Source of the DNA: Astrocystis sublimbata
Taxonomy: Eukaryota > Ascomycota > Sordariomycetes > Xylariales > Xylariaceae
Length of the DNA: 64,000 nucleotides
Assembly: GCA_022453515.1 (NCBI GenBank)
Contig: JAJNNY010000019.1
Span: 558,001-622,000 of the forward strand
Reading direction: 5' to 3'
In this document: one piece after another, positions 23,902-36,750 of the stretch
How positions within the stretch are numbered: position 1 is the stretch's first letter
Layout: every line of letters begins with the position of its first letter
Translations under genes and position numbers: made by a program
Notes under the pieces: generated by a model
What the model was told of the DNA's origin: nothing
What the model saw: the letters and a program-made list of their open reading frames with translations, nothing else
The model's database searches: none

Positions 23902-24657
23902 CTCCATTTTCGACCTCGGGAATCATTATTCTGCACGTTACCAAGATTGCATAGTTAATATTACCTGGTTGGGTTGTTGAATGTGAAGGTGGAGAAGGGT
24001 AAACGGAGGATATTATCATTTTAACCCTATGTATGGTTTGTCATATTTTGAGACAACTTCGCAATGTCCATGGAAGCTATTTGCAAGAGCATCTCGATGC
24101 TAGCCAATGTATAACTAAACGACATGCAATGAACCAAGATCTTGTCACAGAACTTGGTAGAACCTCCAGGCTTCCATCGAACGTGATTAAAACTCGCTAT
24201 CCTAACATCTGGATCAGAGCTTTTATGTTAAATATCCTGCCTGAAAGCTTGATTTTGGTTACGATCAAGTTCAGCGACGGTTGATATCTTGTTTCAATTG
24301 CAAGTAAGAGTTGAGAAATCATTCTACAAGATCGGAAATGCCTCCATGACATGTCATAGTTTGAACGTAGTCTATGTATCGCATTCGTACTTAACAATTC
24401 GAGGGAGGGCTATACGATTGAACCTAATAATTTGTCTGGAGCCGAGCTCTTGACGCGGTAGCCATGTTGATCGGCGGGCCAAGTTCGGCGTTCATCGGGA
24501 TAGCGGAAAATGGCCGCGGTTTGCGTCGGCCATCTACAATTCCGCATCCCACCTCACACGACAAGGTTGCGTTCACAACCATAGCCATGACCATGGACGG
24601 ATGAAATATTTCCCAAGTTCCCAAGGTTTGGTGATTGATTGATCAATAGGAGACAAG
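23902..24657. other. Intergenic, probable fahA promoter
   Basis: About 750 nt between the peroxidase and fahA. No gene seen. Confidence 0.5.
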
Positions 24658-26046
24658 ATGAGTTCTACGTGGGTGCCCGACGTCTCTCCGGAGTCGCCCT
24701 TCTCCCTGGCCAACATCCCGTTCGGTATAATACGCACGCAGAGCAACCCCGCGCCGCACGCCGCGACCGCGATCGGGTCGCATGTGCTCGATCTCAAGGT
24801 CCTCTCCAGCTACGACAAGTTCACCGAGATCTTCCCGATCTTGAAGGATCACTCCGACATATTCTCCCAGCCTACGCTCAACGCATTCGCGGCGCTAGGG
24901 AGAGCGGTGCATCGCGAGGTGCGGAGCACCATCCAGGACCTCCTGTCAGCCGAGACCACCCGCCCGGAGGTCTTGCGCGACAACGATGAGCTGCGCCAGA
25001 GAGCTCTTGTGCCCAGGGGGATTGTCAAGGTCCAGCTCCCTGTGAGCATCGGGGACTACACGGATTTCTACGCGGGGTACCACCATGCCTTCGCAGTGGG
25101 CTGCATGTTCCGCGGGCCCGAGAACGCGCTGCAGCCGAATTATGCACATCTACCCGTGGGATACCACGGGCGGGCATCTAGTATCGTAGTCTCGGGCACC
25201 CCGATTCGCCGCCCGAACGGCCAGATCCTGCTCGACCCCGCGGCGGAGCCGAAGGTGCCCATCACGGGGCCCAGCAGGCGGCTGGACATAGAGCTCGAGA
25301 TGGGGTGCATCATCGCGCAGGGAAATGAGCTGGGGACACCGGTCAAGGTGGGTGAGGCGGAGGAGCATATCTTCGGATATGTGTTGCTAAACGATTGGAG
25401 CGCGCGAGACATCCAGATGTGGGAGTACGTCCCCCTGGGCCCGTTCAATGGCAAGAACTTCGCGTCGACGATCAGCCCATGGGTTGTGGTGCCGGAGGCC
25501 CTGGAGCCGTTCCGTGTGAATGGGATTGAGAACAAGACCGAGGTGCAGGGCTACTTGCGGGAGGGGAGGGAGGATACGGTTTATGACATTGAGCTTGAGG
25601 TCGATATTACGAGTGCGTGATGACTTTTCTTCACCCGATCTCAACAGAACCATGAGACATTGATTGAATCGAGACTGACACGTTTGACAGCGCCCGAGGG
25701 AGACACGACGACCATTTCGCGGACGAGCGCAAAGAACCTCATGTGGTCGTTCCCGCAGATGATCGCGCACCACACACTGGGCGGGTGTCCGCTGCAGCCG
25801 GGCGATCTGCTCGGGTCGGGGACCATCAGCGGGCCGGACGCGGCGCGCGAGAGCGGGAGTCTGCTGGAGCTGAGCAAGGGGGGCAAGGAGGACGTGATGC
25901 TCTACGGCATGGATGTGCGGCGGTTCCTGAAGGACGGCGACACCATTACGCTGAGGGGCAGCTGTGGCAAGCCCGGACAAAAGGTCGGCTTTGGCGACTG
26001 TATCGGCCGAGTCGAGACTGCTCTACCCCTGAACATATCGAGGTAG
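24658..26046 (+). CDS. fahA: Fumarylacetoacetase
   Basis: Two exons (24658-25612, 25691-26046), 436 aa, close to the usual 420-430. Catalyses the last step of tyrosine/phenylalanine breakdown, hydrolysing fumarylacetoacetate to fumarate and acetoacetate in the cytosol. Conserved metal and active-site elements are visible: DYTDFYAG with the catalytic histidine in YHHA, LDIELEMG (two metal-binding glutamates), LNDWSARDIQ (metal aspartate), PFNGKNF (catalytic lysine) and SGSLLELS (catalytic glutamate). The intron uses GTGCGT and splits a Thr codon. The partner gene hmgA lies 11.7 kb away on the opposite strand; the intervening genes include a Zn2Cys6 regulator. No maleylacetoacetate isomerase (maiA) gene is in the window. 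Confidence 0.95.
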
Positions 26047-27963
26047 TTGAGGGTGAGAGGGGAGGACGGATGTTGCGCACATCACCAGCTACCTTGCTGA
26101 CTGGATTGGAGGAGCAATTGATACTCCGGACTTAGCTACCTGGCATGCCTGGTCACGCGCACATCCGTCAATCTTGACTATCTATCTTTCAAACAATCTA
26201 TAAAGACCTATCGAATTGTTTGAGTGCATAGGCATCCAATCAACCTATGCAACTTGTCGATCAGTTCGATGTCAGTTGTCACGATTGGCTTCAAGTATTT
26301 GGAATACCTTGCATGGCCCCCTATTCGGGGATGATGGAGCGATATGGGCACACATAATGCGGCATGCCTATTGCTCCGAGGATGATGCGGAAGATGTCCT
26401 GCTGATGGCTGCTTTGTATGTAGACTTGGCCGAGAAGAACTATCTTCCTTGCGCCGGTTTCTGTTTCTTTTCGCCCCTCCCGACAGCCTGGCACCATTGG
26501 CGCAAGCACCAATCACAGCCAGTCTAATTAGAGCTTCATATGTGCAGGGCTGCTAGCACCGTTTCTATCTTGTTTGCATCCGGTAGGCAGGATGAACATC
26601 ATGCAACGCTGCTTTCGTTTGCAAACCTCAGAGCTCTACTAGTAGCTATGTTGTTAGTGTGGCATAATGACATGACATATGAAGCTCCTTGCCCCTGCTT
26701 CTGGCAGCCAAAAACTTAGCTGGACAGAGCCGAGAGAGCTAGGGGAATCGACATCGTTCAGGGATTCTCCAAAAGGCCGATCTGCCTCGATCTATCCTTG
26801 GACAAAGACGCTGCCGAGCTGCTGCTGGATGCGTCCCGTACTGCCGCTATGTTTAGTGCGCTGCATGCGCACGTGGCTGCTTCGGGATTTTATGATACTT
26901 TTTTCTATCCCTTATCAGTGCCATCGGTAGATGTAGAATATCTATAGCGATGTAGAGAGACGGATAGACTGAATCATCCATGCAAGAGGAAGTAATCAAG
27001 GTCGGTAACCGGCGCAGCTATGAAGGCACATTGGGAAGAAGATCTGTAATCCTGTTTCAAGGTTCCAGGCGGGAGGCTTGGGTTTGGCAGGTTGGAGGAT
27101 TGTAGCAGAAAACAAGGGTTGGGAGGAAAGCTGAAGCCTGAAAGCAGGGTGTCATCATTGTTCCAAGGTTTAGGTACCCTCTGGCTCGCGTCAGATTCCC
27201 TGAAGTGGGCTAGATTGGCCCTTGATCGCTGCTCATTTGGGCCGGGGGAGAGGGGAATAGAGTGCCGGCATGCCCTGCGGCCACCTGCTACCGGGTTCTG
27301 TTACCGGGGACTGTATGGGGAGAGCCAGCGGATGGCTAAGACACCTATTCGTAAGTTCGCCCGCAACTTACTGTAGGTACCTACGGAGTAGAGCTACCGG
27401 TACCAAGATACGCTATTCTCGCACTATTCACCTCGCCCACGACACTATCTACTAATCCTACCTGGTAGCTTCGTCGACCTAGCAGTTGGTAATTCATCAT
27501 TGGAAGAAACTGGAAAGCAACGTGGGACTTCAAGGTCGAAAGGGAAGGAGCTAAAAAAAAAGCCCGTGCTTGTAGTTCACGTCAGTGCTCTGCTTATTGC
27601 GACCGCGTACATGTAGCGAAAAAGCGGACTAAAAGAGCTGCCTCGGCATACATGTACCTAAGGTAAGCTAGGTGGTTTGAGGAAGTGCCTATCGAGCCTA
27701 TCTGGGGGGTCTTAGGTACATGTAGTGAGTGTCCCGTCGCATATACGCGGGATTGTCTTTGTATGTCCGTCGGTCTCTTTTCCGTCCTCCCTCATCATCC
27801 ATAACCCATCCTCTCTAAAAGTACGAGCTGCTTTCCGCATTAAATTGCCTCCCCCCGGCCAGGCCGCGCTCTCCGGATGACCCCCCGCGGCCACGATGCT
27901 TGAGACCCCTGCGCTCCTTGCGATGCGAGACACAATCGACTTATCCTCACACCACCCACCGGC
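26047..27963. other. Gene-poor spacer
   Basis: 1.9 kb with only short motif-free frames on both strands. Contains TAGGTACCTA-type palindromes near 27375. It should include the promoter of the regulator at 27964. Confidence 0.5.
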
Positions 27964-30718
27964 ATGGAGTTCTTCGAGACCCAGGTCGGCGAGGTGCGAT
28001 ACCTGACCGACTTGGCCGACCCCACCACCCCCGCCACCGCCGCCGCCGCATCCCCCATCACCCCCGCCGGCGTCACATCACCACCCGCCGCGCCCGTCGC
28101 AAGAACCACCACCACCCACAACTCGACCAAGTCCGATAGGAGGACGAAGGCGCACACGTCTGTTGCCACACGACGCGACACCACAAGACCATCCGCCACT
28201 CCCTCCGTAGCCGCTTCGACTCCCGGTGCGCCCACTCCGGCACCCGTCCCGGCAGCTGGCGCCAAGAGGAAGAACCCCAACACCGACGCCGACGACGATG
28301 ACGATGAGGCGCAGAACGCGGCCAGGACGGGGCCCCAGCAGAGGAGCAAGCGGAATCGCTATATTTCCATTGCGTGCAACGAATGCAAGCGGCGCAAGAT
28401 CAAGTGCAATGGCGAGTCGCCCTGCGGACGCTGCGGCCACCTCAACCTGCAGTGCTTGTACGCCCCGAACTGCTGTGCCACCAGCTTCAAGGACTCGGAC
28501 GAGTTCAAGCAGATGTCGGCCCAGGTCAGTCACCTGCAAGACCAGGTCGACACCCTGTTCAACAACCTGAACGCCCTCCGCGCCGAGACCCTGCGGAACG
28601 GCTCGTTGCATCACCACCAACCCGACCGCTCACTGCCCGCGCCCTCTGCCTCGAGCACCCCGAGTTCGACCACCATGACGTTGCTTCCGCAGCCACGCCA
28701 GCCGTCTGTTGCTTTCCGGGGGCCTACCAGCAACTGCTTCAGCCTCGACGTGGCCAAGAACACCCTCCATAAGATGGGCTACTCGTATCCTAGCGACAAC
28801 GCCGATACGAACGGTCATACCCACGAGACACCCGGCACCTCCCCTAAAATAACCCCCCAGATCACACCTTCAGTCGACGGTGCGACGCCGGATGCACTAT
28901 GGGAGCTCGACAAGGATGAGATGACGCGCCTCTGTCGTATTTACGAAGACGAGGTCGGCATCATGTATCCCGTTTTGAGTATCGACTCCATTATCAACCA
29001 TGCGAGGACCTTGACCACGTGGATGGAGGCCGCCAAGAAGAACGGCCTGGCCAGTGGCCACCAAGGCGGGATCAACGATCCGAACACACTCCTTCTCAAG
29101 ATTGTTTTGTGTAGTGGTCTCCTGGTCGAGGGCCACGGTAGTAGTGCGCAAGCGCAAAGAATCTTCTCGGGAATCAAGCCCATCGCGGACAAGATGCTCA
29201 TGAGCGATCCACCGACTGTCCAGAATTTGCCATTCCTGGCCCTCGTTGTATGTTTGCTCACCCACCGATGTTGCTCATCATCGCGAATGCGTGTAAATCT
29301 GCGTTCAAACACAACTGACCTAGCTAGGCCGGATACTATTTCCTTTCTGCGGACGAGGTGTTGTGCTGGCGTGTCATGGGCCAGGTTGTACGACTTTGCC
29401 TCGAACTAGGCCTTCACCGACGCGACGTCATTGAGCAGATCAAGGATGAAGAGGAGCGCAAACTGGCCATCAACACCTTCTGGAGCGCTTATGTCCTCGA
29501 TCGTCGATGGGCATTCTCAGCCGGCCTCCCTTACGTAGTGCCAGACGAGGAGATAGATTATGATCTACCGTCTCCGGTGAGTAGAGCCATCCTTCTTCGA
29601 AGTTGTTTCCATGACGATAGGGGATCCGGGCTCACCAGGTTCTCTAATGTTTGCCGTGTTAGGAACAGTATCCATTTCTCGTGATGATGATCACATACTC
29701 GAAGCTCAGCGGGCGCGTGTGGCGCTTCGTGCGGCAATTTGACTCGGACGCCAAGATGGACGGACCCGTCGACGACCTCGAGGACCTCGACCAACACATC
29801 AAGACATGGTACAGCGAACTGCCCAAGGAAGTGCAGCTACCCCTATCCGACTGGGAGGATCTCCCGCGGTACATGAGCCCGCCCGTGAATTCGCAAAAGG
29901 AGAACGACATCCAGCGCCTCCAAATTTGGACATGGTTGCGGTATAACCAGATCCGCATGTGGCTGCACACGCCCATCCTGCACACTCACAGCAGCATCAT
30001 GGACAACCTGCACCAGGCCGAGGTCGCCGTCCGCCTGGCCAAGAACACGATCCGCTACCTCGCGCACCTGAATAATACCACCAACGTGTACCGCAAGATG
30101 CAGATCTTCTACCATCAGTTCCTCTCCTCGGCCATAACTATTCTCTTCGTGGCCTCCTGCCACGCCCCGGTGAATTTCAGCTCCTCATGCCGCGACGAAT
30201 TCTACATGGCCCTGGAGCTCCTAAAAGACATGTCCGCTAAGTCGTGGGTGTCGAAGCGCCTCTGGGGCACGGTCAAGTCCCTCCGCGACGTAGCGCCCCG
30301 CCTAGGCCTCGCCGAGGACCCGCACTCCAGCGCAGCCCTTACCATGGCTGGGTTAGCTACGGGGCGCGGGCAGACGACAGGAGGAGGAGGGGGGCCGGGC
30401 CCTTCGACGACGGGCTGCTCCTCCATCCCCTTTGGCCAATACGCGCCCTTAATGCCGACCTCGCCGGGCTTCGACAACGGCGTGAGGATGTCGAGCGAGA
30501 TGTCGAGGATCTTCGAAGGTGTCTCGGTGAAACATTCGCATGCCTCTCACTCGCACTCCCAGTTGCCGGTACATCACCACCGGCAGCAACATGATTCGTT
30601 GAGCTCCCATGTGGACCCGGTGGTGTCGGTATCGGTGTCCCCTGGGGCGGCGAGCATGCCGTTTGTGCCACCGCCAAGGGGTAGTGTGTATCATGCGTAT
30701 AGGGATACGTTTCTGTAA
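27964..30718 (+). CDS. Zn(II)2Cys6 transcription factor with fungal-specific TF domain, 862 aa
   Basis: Three exons (27964-29247, 29328-29576, 29663-30718), all phase 0. The N-terminal ~125 residues are low-complexity (Thr/Pro/Ala, then an Asp run). A zinc cluster at residues 138-164 has the form C-x2-C-x6-C-x5-C-x2-C-x6-C (ACNECKRRKIKCN, CGRCGHLNLQC), followed by a coiled-coil-like SHLQDQVDTLFNNLNAL dimerisation element. The fungal_trans middle homology region spans the exon 1-2 junction (LCLELGLHRR, NTFWSAYVLDRRWAFSAGLP, YDLPSP). The C-terminus is His/Ser-rich. It lies between fahA and hmgA, so it may be the regulator of homogentisate genes or of the neighbouring methyltransferase and monooxygenase; this is inference from position only. 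Confidence 0.9.
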
Positions 30719-33374
30719 GGTAGGTAAGGGAATGTGTGTACTTGAATATAGGCATCGCATGTCTGGTAGAGAATATCGAGGCTATATAGGTTCGGCATGT
30801 TAGGCATAGTGGGTATACTACTTACCTAGGTATGGAGAAGAAGACATCTGTCTATATATCTGGGATGATGGTTGGTTTATGTGTATGTGGAATGAGACGC
30901 CGGTTTATGCAATTAGACCGTAGGATTTATGTAGCATTCATGTCGATTACCAAGAGCCATGTCAATTTGCAGCCTATGATTGCAATGCGTTTTTTCAAGA
31001 CATCCTGACGTGCCTAGCCCAAGTCATCAAGGCATATATGACCTAGGTGATGTCATTCGATCGTCATTTGGCGTACAATCGGAGTCTACCTACCTACCTT
31101 GCAAGTTGTAAGTAATCATTGCTGTACGCGCACAAGTAAGTCACTGCAACATGCTGCCAACACCCGTTGGATTCAGGGCTTTGAGTGCATCCACCCTTAC
31201 TTGCTTGTTGCCAACGATGCAGAGCATTTACTGCCCGGCTTGCATTACCTTGGGCCCGTGTCTGTGGCAGTAAATGAGGGAGGACTTGAGCTGAGAACAC
31301 AGGGATGGCCTGGAATGGAAGCAGTGTACGTGGGAATCCGGACTTAGTCTATTCAATCTGTTTCACGTATATTGTGATAGCCAACACGGCAGAGTCGATC
31401 CATGGGTAGGGGTAATTGAGGTGTTGGATGTGAGGTTCTAGGGAGGTAGTAGAAAGTAGTAGTGTATGAGGACAAATGTTTCTTTTAAATACCCTTTCTT
31501 ACAAGCTGTTACTATTGTGGCATTTATTCCAAGTCATGTTTATCCTGGAGCAGATGCAAAAAAAAAAAAAAAAAGGGAGGTATTGCCTATCGTGAGATCT
31601 ACCATAACCTTCTACATAGAACATCCTGGCTTAATGCAGCCCTAACTTCCAGCAACAGCATCAATGCAGAACCTTGTAATTACCGAAAGACGGAAGAAGC
31701 CAGACAGGCGGTAGGATTGATTGGATTGGCAGCTACCGTCCTGTCCTTCATCCATTGCCGGGTCCCCTGCCGGGACTAGACATGATGGTGTTAGCCTGAC
31801 CGCTAAGGTAGAGACTAATCCTGTACCTCGGGTCCTGAGTGGGGGGATGATCGTGACGGCCTCGATGGGTTGGGTTTTAGATGGTTTTTTTGCTGTGGTT
31901 TAAGTTCGTTCTGCCCATGATGGAGCCGTCGTAGAAAGCGGTGATACCTAGTGTACCGTGACAGCCGCTTTCGCAATACGCTGCCTGCCGAGCTGCGTCG
32001 CGGGAAGTGGGCGGCATTATGTCGGGGACACTGCTCTTTAGGTGAGGATTATCAGGAGATAGTCAAGTACTAGAGAGTTGTATATTCGACAGCATTGCCC
32101 TGCAATGCTCACTGTCCCGATGGCAACTCGAAGTCAGACTATCAGAAGGACAACCAACCAACCAACCGCCAAGATGGCGTGCGTCTGCCTCGTCACTTTG
32201 TTATGTAAGTGATTTCGCACAGCCCGTCTCGCTTCCAAGCAGCCGTTTACAGCGACCGGAAAGGGCTAGACGATCCTCGTCTAGACACATGGCAAGACCG
32301 GGTCTCATGCAGCAAGATTAGCGCATCGTGATGAAACAAGGCCGTACCAAGACACTGATCAGCACCTAGTCCCGCGCTTGCTTCTGAGAACATTGGCGTC
32401 AGCCTGCATCGATGCGTGCAAAAGACGGCGGCATGAATCTGGACGTGTTGAGGGGAGTGTTCCGGCAACGGTAGGCTTATAGGCTTAGTGTGCACTAACA
32501 TCGGCAATGCGAGCACGAGACTAGAGGTTTTATTTTGATGATGCGGTTCTGAGGCACGGCAACTGCCAGGTAATACCAAGACCCTCTCTGTGACTGTCGT
32601 CGTGCTCTGCCAATTCGTCTTATACGAACGAACGAACGATCATGGTACATACAATTTGATACAAATTGAAGGGACCCAGCAAAAACAAGGTGAGACATGC
32701 CCAATTTGAGTGATACATACTTTACCGGGCTTCATCCCTGGGCGAATAGGCTTGCATTCCCCAGATCCCTGAGCATCGAGACGAACTGCCGTGATTCAGT
32801 TGCCCTTTTCGGGCCCCCCGTCGCCTGACGTGACACAAGATATCGTGGCGTGGCAGCTCCATAAGGCGGGCGCAATGCTGGCTATCTCTTCCGTACCGAC
32901 ACGACGGACACTCGAACAAAAGGAGAGAGCAGGGGTTCCGACCAGGAAGATCAACTTTTTAAGAAATGCCCTGCCTGCACTTGCTTAGACATCACCACAT
33001 ACACAGAAAACACGCGCTTATATCACCCTTTTTATTTATATATCACCCTGGTTGCTGACGCAGTATTGCAGGCTGCCAGATATACACATCTCGAACTCAT
33101 CTCTCTTTTTCACACTTCACGAATTCAATGTATAGACCGCGGCATCTATGTGAACACAACCCAAACCCGTGCAAGCTCCGCAGACACGAGCCGAGCCTGT
33201 AGAGGGCTGGTGTGTCGCCGTTGCTGTGGTTGTTGTTGTTACCGCTGCGCCGCACCACCCACTGCTCAGACCCCGGCCAAAGAGCCGACCATCGCTTGGT
33301 AATCAATCAATCAATCAGTCAATCCATCGAGCAGGCCAGCAAGCAAGCAAGCAAGCAAGCAGACACGAAAGTGC
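30719..33374. other. Long gene-poor spacer with simple repeats
   Basis: 2.65 kb without a credible gene. Contains a TACCTAGGTA palindrome (30823-30832), a 17-A run (31558-31574), CAAC repeats near 32155, GAAC repeats near 32625 and, just before the methyltransferase start, AATC and AAGC tetranucleotide repeats. Confidence 0.5.
33301..33361. repeat. AATC and AAGC tetranucleotide microsatellites
   Basis: About five AATC units followed, 16 bases later, by five AAGC units. They sit in the presumed 5' leader of the methyltransferase gene, 15-75 nt before its ATG. Confidence 0.85.
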
Positions 33375-34722
33375 ATGGCCGTCGAGGAGCAGCATGCCGG
33401 TAGACCCGGGAAGGGCAACAGCTTGTTTCTTTCGGCTCTGCGGTTCGCGGGCTACGATCTCGACGTTCGCACACCAGCGCCTGCGACCATAGCTCCAGGG
33501 GCAGGGAGTCTTTCTAATAGTCCGATATCGACAACTTCGACGGGCGCTGTCGCCACGGTCTCTGAGGGCGGGAGGTACATGCATGCACTCCCGGCAGACG
33601 TAGGGCCGACAAGGGTCCTTTTAGAACAGTATAGCGGCATCCCGGCTAAGGATGTGGACAGACATGTTTTCCGCATGGTACGTTGATGCTTCGCCAAGCG
33701 CTACCTATCTATACATTCCAGCCTTGCCTCATCTGCTCCCGCCTCTACCCGTCAAGACTTCATCGTCATATGTTTGTGCAGATATGTGCCTATCTGACAC
33801 TATACTCTGATAATTCAACACGAAGAAGTACAAGCTATAGAAAGAATACCACCTACCTTCCTTCGCCGTGGCTGAGCCAAAAAAAAAAGAAAAGAAAAAA
33901 ACGATACAGTAACTCACTAACACTTGCAACCGCATACAGCGCGACAGACTCTGGGATATATATCCATACGCCTGCGTCGGCCGCTTCCGGTTCGCGTCTC
34001 TTGAATTCACCGCCGACGCGTACTACCAAGTCGCACTGTTCCGGCTACTGCAGGCGCAGCAGGCCGAGGACGAGACGCGGCTGCTGGACGTGGGGTGCTG
34101 TGTAGGGCAGGTATTGCGGAAGCTGGCCTTTGACGGCGTCGACTCGTCCCGCCTGTACGGGACCGATCTCGAGCCCCGCTTTCTGGACATCGGATACGAC
34201 CTGTTCCGCGACAAGGGGAAGTTCAAAGGGAAGTTCATTGTTGGCGACATACTACATGGTAGTGGGGACGACGACGACAAAGAAGAACACGAAGATGCAG
34301 AAGGGGGGGCGGCGAAGAAGGGAAAGGCCAAGGCCAAGGGGAGGGCCAAGGGTAAAGATGCGCTGGAGGCACTGGATGGAAAAATGACCTTCATACACGC
34401 CACGAGCTTCTTCCACCTCTTCACGTGGGACGACCAGATGCGCGCCGCCACGCGCATGGTGCGCCTGCTGCAGCCGCACCGCCCGGACGTCATGCTCTTC
34501 GGCCGCCAGGTCGGCACCGTGCTCCCGCGCGACAACGGCAAGATCGGCAGCGACAAGGTCTACCTGCACAACGCCGCCAGCTGGCAGCGACTCTGGGACG
34601 AGGTCGGCGAGCGCACGGGCACCAAGTGGCGCACGACCATGGAGCCGACCGAGAAGATCGAGACGGGTACCGAGAGCTCTTTGAGGAAGATGACTTTCTC
34701 TGTTTCGAGAGCAGCAGCTTGA
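33375..34722 (+). CDS. Class I SAM-dependent methyltransferase, secondary-metabolism type
   Basis: Two exons (33375-33677, 33940-34722), 361 aa, phase 0. The elements YPYACVGRFRF, then motif I LLDVGCCVGQVLRKL near residue 150, LYGTDLEPRF, DIGYDLFRD and later FIHATSFFHLFTWDDQ resemble, from memory, the methyltransferases of fungal meroterpenoid clusters (AusD/Trt5 type). A highly charged insert (DDDDKEEHEDAEG then Lys/Ala/Gly repeats, about residues 215-240) interrupts the domain between motif II and the catalytic helix region and is absent from typical relatives. The 262-nt intron is long for this gene set and could hide a small exon. The gene is convergent with the FAD monooxygenase at 35104. 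The substrate is unknown. Confidence 0.75.
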
Positions 34723-35103
34723 ATATTTTGGGAAAAGCATACACAAAGGCGCATCGCATCGTACTGGGGTTGAAGGGTTTTTTTTGGCTTATATCTCTTT
34801 TGAACAGCATTGGAAAGGTGTTTGCTGCTCTTGCATAATTCGCATTGCAATTGGGGTTGGGCTGGGCTTGGGGTTCTCAAGACGTTGAGTAAAACGGAAT
34901 GGAATGGTTCCATGGGAGATAATACTGCTTGGTTTATTATAATTAGTTCTACTTGAGACACATTGGGCAAAGTAAACGATATATCATCACGCGGCACTAT
35001 GAATATCATATGAGACACTGGTATGTTGAACTTCTCGAGTCGGTTTAATACAGGTATAGGTTGGTTAGCCATACACAGACACAACACGTGTTCTTGAGCT
35101 ATT
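34723..35103. other. Intergenic between convergent genes
   Basis: About 380 nt between the 3' ends of the methyltransferase and monooxygenase genes. Nothing beyond likely 3' untranslated regions. Confidence 0.5.
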
Positions 35104-36750
35104 CTAGCCATCAAGATTCAACTCCGGAAACTCAGGCAATTTCCTCCCACCTCCACTCTCTGGCAGAAACCTCGAGACTAGATCAACAATCCCCGAATTC
35201 GCTATGAGGGAGATAATCGTCGTCAGAATCCAAACACCCCAATCAGACTCCGCGTACACGATTCTCGGCACCCCTGGAATCAGTCGCTGTGCCTGCTTCA
35301 CAAAGGGTTTCATCTCATCCTCGTACGCCTTGAGCGCCGCGACGACATCGCCCTCGGCGTGCCGCGTGAGCTCGCCGGCGAGGAGATACGCCCCCGTGAG
35401 CGAAAGGGTGGTCCCCATGCCCGTTATAGGAGACGGGCAGTATCCCGCGTCTCCGAGCAGAACCACGCGGCCCGAGACATAGCGTTCGCACTTTACCTGG
35501 CCGACCTCCATGGCGTAAAAGTCGTCGTCTTCAGCGAGTTTCTTCAGACCATCCACGAGCGCCGGAGTGCGCCACCCCTCGTGGTCCGCAAATGCGGTCA
35601 CGAACGCGCTCTTTTGATCCCCGACGACGGCAGAGGAGGCCGTCGAAGACTCCGTCACCGCGCTGGCGACGCCGTACCGGTCTTGCGCCCGGTCCGTCTG
35701 CACCGCCAGGTACACCTGCGTCGGCTTGTCCAGCTGCGCCGAGCGCGTGAAGATGGCGCGCTTCCCGGGCATCAGGTGCACGTTCATCCACTCGTTGTCG
35801 TCGGCCCCGCGCGGGAGCAGGTAGTGCGCCGTGAACAGGTTCAGGGAGTGGAAGCGCGCTTCCGAGTCGTCGAGGATCATGCGCCGCGTGCGCGACGATT
35901 GCCCGTCCGCGCCGACGACGAGGTCGTACGTCTCCTGGCGTCCGTCGGAGAACGCTACGCTGACGCCCGAGTCTGGGTCCTGGTATTGTTGCGTGATGGA
36001 GGTCACGGTGAGGCCGAATTCGTAGCGCACCCTGCCCGTGTCGTCGGTTACGGAGGCGGATGCCTTCTCCTTAAAAGTGGAAGAGTCGGACGTCTCTTGC
36101 TTGTCCGTGTTCCACCCGAGACTGGCGCGGTAGAACACGTCGACGAGGTCCCCGCGCATGATCTCGTACTCGCTCGTCATTGTCTGCGCGCCTTGGCCCG
36201 AGTCATTCTTGCCGAAGGCCGCGAATGAACGGCTTTGCGCGTCGACGAAGGACACGCCGCGTTCGGGCACCACGCGCTTGCGGATGGCTTCTATCACTGC
36301 ATCGCAGTGAAACCATCACTGTTAGTTATTGAATCGATCCGAGAGGTAGATATTTCTTTCTTAGGCAACCTCAAACACCCTCAAGCTCACCCCAGAGTCA
36401 CAAAAAGTGTGAGAGTGGCATAGATCATATGAAACCTAGAATCGGGGAGGATGAATAGAATGTGTGAAAGTCGGTGCATATCCACAATTAGGTTGGTCGG
36501 GTTATGTGCAGTGTGTAGGTAGGTGGGTAGGTAAGTAGACACAAAGACGAGATCACTTACAGCCCATCTTCCGACATACTGGAATGCCCTGCTCCCGAAT
36601 ATCGATCTGCAAGCCCGTGTCGCGGAGCTTCGGGGCCCTCTCGACCACGGTGATCTCGTACCGTTTCAATTCGGGATCGGCGCGGCGCAGCAACGTCACA
36701 AAGGCCGGACCGCAGACGCCAGCGCCGATGACGAGGATCTTAAGTGTCAT
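35104..36750 (-). CDS. FAD-dependent monooxygenase (aromatic hydroxylase/PHBH-like)
   Basis: Two exons (36750-36561, 36296-35104), 460 aa. The N-terminal Rossmann motif ILVIGAGVCGPAF binds FAD; an internal DLVVGADGQSSRTRR is the DG motif seen in flavin hydroxylases that bind FAD and NAD(P)H; and VVLLGDAGYCPSPITGMGTTL is the second FAD-binding GD motif. The C-terminus has a hydrophobic stretch (ILTTIISLIANSG) that may attach it to a membrane. Such enzymes hydroxylate or epoxidise small aromatic or terpenoid substrates with O2. The 264-nt intron is unusually long, like that of the neighbouring methyltransferase. Position beside hmgA and a methyltransferase suggests tailoring chemistry, but no synthase is visible. 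Confidence 0.85.

Noticed and set aside
30357..30760. Long minus-strand and alternate plus-strand frames over the regulator's 3' end
   Set aside because: Shadows of the GC-rich coding strand of the 27964-30718 regulator.
33301..33361. Tetranucleotide repeats as a CRISPR-like array
   Set aside because: Simple 4-bp microsatellites without spacers, in a eukaryotic genome.
35359..36228. 289-codon plus-strand frame opposite the FAD monooxygenase
   Set aside because: Arg/Val-rich antisense shadow of a GC-rich gene with clear FAD motifs on the minus strand.
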